DNA of 64,000 bases. It comes from Streptomyces celluloflavus. Its GTDB lineage: Bacteria; Actinomycetota; Actinomycetes; Streptomycetales; Streptomycetaceae. The notes under the pieces are model-generated. The model was not told the origin of the DNA and did no database searches. It worked only from the letters and a program-made list of their open reading frames with translations. Of the stretch, positions 61,061-64,000 are shown one piece after another; within the stretch, counting starts at the first letter, position 1, and every line of letters starts with the position of its first letter. The DNA lies in contig JOEL01000003.1 of NCBI GenBank assembly GCA_000720995.1, positions 1 to 64,000 of the forward strand, given 5' to 3'. The position numbers were made by a program, and so were the translations under genes.

Positions 61061-62533
61061 CTAGCCGCGGCCGGGGACCCCGCCCCCGGCGCCCTCGGCG
61101 TCCGGATCGGCGCCGTGCAGGTACTCCTCGCTGATCCGCTTCGGTCCGAACGGCCACTCCTTCTCGTGGCGCGCCCACAGCAGGAAGGCCACGGCGCCCG
61201 CCGCGGCCCACACCAGTGACCATTCGATGGGGTGCCGGCCCGGCGAGCTCTCGTCCGCGTAGCCGTAGATCACCAGCCAGCCGACGAGCGCGACGAGGCT
61301 CGGCAGCGGGTAGCACCACATCCGGTAGGGGCGGCGCAGTCCCGGCTGCCGGCGGCGCAGTACGGTCACCGCCGCGACCTGGGCCAGGGCCTGCACGATC
61401 ACCATGACGGTGGTCAGCAGCTGGATGATGGTGGCCAGGTCCGTGTGCCGGCCGATGAGGAAGCCGACGGCCATGACGACGCCCATGGTCAGCAGCCCCA
61501 GGACGGGGAAGCGGTGGCGCGGGTGCAGGGTGCCGTACGCGCGGAAGAAGACGCCTTCCCGGGCGGCGTCGTAGGGCACCCGGGAGCCGCCCAGCAGTCC
61601 GGTGAAGACGGAGGCGACGGCCGTGACGAGGATGAGCACCGTGACGGCGACGGCCGCGCCCCGGCCCCAGGTCTTCTCCAGTACGGCGGAGGCGACGGAG
61701 GTGGACGCCACGTTGCCCGGGTCGAGCATGTCCCGCCAGTCGACGACCCCGAGGGTGCCTATCTGGAGCAGCAGGTAGATCGTCATGATGCCGAGGATCG
61801 AGTAGACGATGGCACGCGGGAGGGTGCGGCCCGGCTGTCTGATCTCGGCGCCCATGTAGGCGGTGGTGTTGTAGCCGAGGTAGTCGTAGACCCCGATGGT
61901 CAGTCCCGCCGCGAAGCCCAGCCAGAACTGATGCGAGGTCAGCTCGACGGCGTGCGCGGGGTAGGTGAAGGCGCGCTCCGGGCTGAAGTGGGTGAACGCG
62001 GCGGCGATGACGAGGGCGACGGCGGCGATCATCACCGTCCACAGGACGACCGTCAGCCGGGCGATGTTCTCCACCCGCCGCCACAGCAGCGCGATGATGG
62101 CGGCGGTGACGACGAGCCCGACGGCATCGCCCTGTCCCTGGCTCATCTCCGGCCACAGATAGCCCAGGTACTGCACGAATCCGATGACGCCCGTGGACAT
62201 CGCCAGCGGGATGAACAGCATGGCCGTCCAGACGAACAGGAACGGCATCAGCTTGCCGGTGCGGTACTGGAACGCCTGCCGCAGATAGACGTAACTGCCG
62301 CCGGCGCCCGGTAAGGAGGCGCCCAGCTTCGCCCAGATCAGCCCGTCGGCCAGCGCCAGGACCGCGCCCGCGGCGAACCCTATGACGGCCTGCGGCCCGC
62401 CGAACGCGGCGACCATCAGCGGGATCGTCACGAACGGCCCGATGCCGCACATCTGGCTCATGTTGATGGCGGTGGCCTGGAAGAGGCCGATCCGGCGGAC
62501 GAATCCCGCGCGCGTGTCGAGCCGGTCGGACAT
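61061..62533 (-). CDS. APC-superfamily amino acid permease
   Basis: The protein has 490 residues and about twelve membrane helices, starting with GLFQATAINMSQMCGIGPFVTIPLM, the family's substrate-binding helix with a broken GIG. TTAYMGAEIRQPGRTLPRAI lies between helices 6 and 7, the usual conserved motif. The cytoplasmic C-terminus is acidic and Gly-rich. It would import an amino acid or amine by proton symport. ATG at 62533 has GAAAGGG upstream. No metabolic gene beside it hints at the substrate. Confidence 0.87.
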   Translation of the reverse strand: MSDRLDTRAGFVRRIGLFQATAINMSQMCGIGPFVTIPLMVAAFGGPQAVIGFAAGAVLALADGLIWAKLGASLPGAGGSYVYLRQAFQYRTGKLMPFLFVWTAMLFIPLAMSTGVIGFVQYLGYLWPEMSQGQGDAVGLVVTAAIIALLWRRVENIARLTVVLWTVMIAAVALVIAAAFTHFSPERAFTYPAHAVELTSHQFWLGFAAGLTIGVYDYLGYNTTAYMGAEIRQPGRTLPRAIVYSILGIMTIYLLLQIGTLGVVDWRDMLDPGNVASTSVASAVLEKTWGRGAAVAVTVLILVTAVASVFTGLLGGSRVPYDAAREGVFFRAYGTLHPRHRFPVLGLLTMGVVMAVGFLIGRHTDLATIIQLLTTVMVIVQALAQVAAVTVLRRRQPGLRRPYRMWCYPLPSLVALVGWLVIYGYADESSPGRHPIEWSLVWAAAGAVAFLLWARHEKEWPFGPKRISEEYLHGADPDAEGAGGGVPGRG

Positions 62534-62564
62534 GCATCAGCCCTTTCGCAGGCCGGCTCTCGCG

Positions 62565-62625
62565 CCGGTGCGCGGCCGGTGGTGCCGGGCCACAGGCTGA
62601 CACGCCCGGCGCCACCGCGCACCGG
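62565..62625 (-). terminator. Long imperfect hairpin between yigZ-like gene and the permease gene
   Basis: CCGGTGCGC (62565-62573) pairs with GCGCACCGG (62617-62625). Inside, GGTGGTGCCGGGC (62578-62590) pairs with GCCCGGCGCCACC (62604-62616) with one G-T pair. A four-base bulge separates the two stems. It lies 55 bp after the yigZ-like stop and 32 bp before the permease start, so it may be a terminator or a leader structure. Confidence 0.5.
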
Positions 62626-62679
62626 TCGTGACCGGACTTTTCCGCGGCGCCCGCTACCGGGCGCGGTGCGGCGGGGCCG

Positions 62680-63306
62680 TCACAGGTCCCCGTACGCCTC
62701 GCCGCCGACTTCCAGGAGCGCCGTCCCGGCCGTCGCGTCGGCCAGCCAGCCGCGGAAGGCGTCCAGCTCGGCCTCCGGGAGCCCGACCTCGATGCGTACC
62801 TCGGCTCCGTATGTCACCTCGCGGACCGCGCGGCCCGTCGTCCGCAGGTCGTTCTCCACCCGCCCCGCCCGCTGGTGGTCGACGGTGACGGTCACCAGCC
62901 GGAAGCGCTGCCGGGTGATCGTGCCGAGCACGTCCAGCGTCTCCCCGACGACGCCTCCGTACGCGCGGATGAGGCCGCCGGCCCCGAGCTTGATGCCGCC
63001 GAAGTACCGGGTGACGACGGCCACGACGTAGCGCACCTCGCGGCGCACCAGCATCTGGAGCATCGGGACGCCCGCGGTGCCGCCCGGTTCGCCGTCGTCG
63101 CTCGCCTTCTGGATACCGCCCTCGGCGCCGATGACGTAGGCGAAGCAGTGGTGGCGGGCGCCGGGGTGCTCCTTGCGGACGCGCGCGATGAAGTCCTGGG
63201 CCTCGGTCTCGGTCGCGACGGGCGCGAGCGCGCAGATGAAGCGGGACTTGTTGATCTCGGTCTCGTGGACGCCCGCGCGCGCGAGGGTCCGGTACTGGTC
63301 CGGCAT
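62680..63306 (-). CDS. YigZ/IMPACT-family protein
   Basis: The protein has 208 residues. The UPF0029 N-terminal domain has INKSRFICALAPVATETEA and DDGEPGGTAGVPMLQML, followed by VVTRYFGGIKLGAGGLIRAYGG, the hallmark of YigZ and eukaryotic IMPACT proteins. The C-terminal half (about 135-205) is a ferredoxin-like RNA-binding-type domain. The biochemical role in bacteria is unclear; a link to translation has been suggested for the family. ATG at 63306 has only a weak ribosome site. Confidence 0.92.
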   Translation of the reverse strand: MPDQYRTLARAGVHETEINKSRFICALAPVATETEAQDFIARVRKEHPGARHHCFAYVIGAEGGIQKASDDGEPGGTAGVPMLQMLVRREVRYVVAVVTRYFGGIKLGAGGLIRAYGGVVGETLDVLGTITRQRFRLVTVTVDHQRAGRVENDLRTTGRAVREVTYGAEVRIEVGLPEAELDAFRGWLADATAGTALLEVGGEAYGDL

Positions 63307-63548
63307 CGCACCAGCCTATGCGGCCCCCGGAACGGGTGGACACCGGCCGCTCCCGCCGCCGCGCCGCGCTGCGGTGTCCGCCGTACGGGCGCAGTCCGCG
63401 CGTCCAGGCGGCGTACCCGCGCGGTCCGCTCGGTGCGTCGGAACGACGTCCGTGCCGCTCGTGGGCACTGTGAGCCCCGGGCGAGGGCCTCGGCATCCGG
63501 CCCCGCTCACGTACGCAGGAACGGAACGGCGGTCTGGCGGAGGGCTTC

Positions 63549-64000
63549 ATGGACAAGGACACACAGTCGGAGACGGCGGCGGGCGTTCCCGTGACGGGCA
63601 GTGCGATGCCCGAACCGCCGCCGGAGGTCGTCGAGGCGGCCCGGCAGGCACCCGATCACTGGCTGGCCATGGTGGATCTCACCTGGTCCGGCGAGGGACC
63701 GCCGCCGCAGTGGGCGCTGATCGGGCAGTGGCGGTCGGGGCCGACCGGTGAGATCGAGGAGTGGCAGGACAATCCGGAGTACCGGCCCTCCCCGCAGATG
63801 CTGGACTGGCCGGATCCGGCCGACGCGGTCGACAGCGCGGTCCAGCTGGCCGCCACCGGCTACGGCCCGGCGCAGGACGTTCCGGCGGCGCTGGCGCGCG
63901 CGGAGGTCTCCGTCCTGGTCAGCGCGACCGGGACGCCGCTGACCGCGGCCTCCCCCGAGGGCACGCCGGTGGTGCCCGTCTACACGTCCGCGGTCTATCT
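63549..64000 (+). CDS. Type VII secretion system-associated protein, N-terminal part (cut by window end)
   Basis: At least 150 residues are present. After a charged, Pro-rich start, the sequence APDHWLAMVDLTWSGEGPPPQWALIGQWRS and the following EYRPSPQMLDWPDPADAVD match the domain found in actinobacterial proteins annotated as type VII secretion-associated. A second SseB-like domain begins near VSVLVSATGTP. No signal peptide is seen. The remaining type VII genes would be to the right of the window. The family call is by pattern memory and less certain than the reading frame. Confidence 0.65.
   Translation, partial: MDKDTQSETAAGVPVTGSAMPEPPPEVVEAARQAPDHWLAMVDLTWSGEGPPPQWALIGQWRSGPTGEIEEWQDNPEYRPSPQMLDWPDPADAVDSAVQLAATGYGPAQDVPAALARAEVSVLVSATGTPLTAASPEGTPVVPVYTSAVY

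Overview
The window is very high-GC DNA with strong G/C third-codon bias, TTG and GTG starts, 4-bp ATGA/GTGA gene overlaps and Tat leaders. With a type I polyketide cluster, SbcCD, DasR-like and ROK regulators and a type VII secretion-associated protein, this points to a Streptomyces chromosome or a close relative.

Bases 1-24600 are the right-hand part of a macrolide gene cluster that looks like a nystatin/amphotericin-type polyene pathway. A giant modular PKS gene runs leftward off the window. Its first three modules read KS-AT(malonyl)-DH-KR-ACP, KS-AT(malonyl)-KR-ACP and KS-AT(methylmalonyl-like), the order expected for the NysI/AmphI protein (last polyene double bond, mycosamine-bearing hydroxyl, methyl/carboxyl branch). 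As given, this PKS carries two scars. About 43 residues are missing in frame from the first KR, and 136 bp are missing from the second AT, which loses the GHSIGE nucleophile and shifts the frame. Next to it on the same strand is a GDP-mannose 4,6-dehydratase gene (the first committed mycosamine step). Divergently, two ABC half-transporters form a likely heterodimeric exporter. They are followed by a cholesterol oxidase (PimE-like) and a tightly coupled 2,6-dideoxy-L-hexose cassette: 3-ketoreductase, 3,5-epimerase, dTDP-glucose synthase, 4,6-dehydratase, glycosyltransferase and 2,3-dehydratase. Two sites matching the PimM/AmphRIV/NysRIV PAS-LuxR operator (CTVGGGAWWTCCCBAG) lie in the gmd/ABC divergent region and just upstream of the cholesterol oxidase, which supports the polyene reading independently. 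The inferred product carries a GDP-derived amino sugar plus a second, dTDP-derived dideoxysugar.

Bases 24600-29300 hold the biotin pathway (bioF divergent from bioB-bioA-bioD), which marks the cluster edge. From 29300 to 44000 lies a patchwork of small accessory genes: two divergent GNAT acetyltransferases, an AadA-like nucleotidyltransferase, an APH(6)-like kinase, a methyltransferase, a ribbon-helix-helix antitoxin with a degenerate Fic/Doc partner, an AraC regulator, a drug/metabolite exporter with an adjacent FCD-GntR regulator, a nitrobindin-like protein, two CNNM/HlyC membrane proteins, a FAD monooxygenase with a tandem TetR-type operator and a nearby TetR gene, and an SGNH hydrolase.

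From 44000 to the end are more conserved chromosomal genes: purB, mug, a ROK regulator, a DasR-like GntR regulator with a palindrome over its promoter, an alpha/beta hydrolase, a VOC protein, a Tat-exported PhoD phosphatase, a membrane ACT-GNAT fusion, a DUF885 metallopeptidase, a small secreted protein, sbcC-sbcD, an APC permease, a YigZ/IMPACT protein and the start of a type VII secretion-associated gene. I see no rRNA, tRNA, CRISPR array or insertion sequence.
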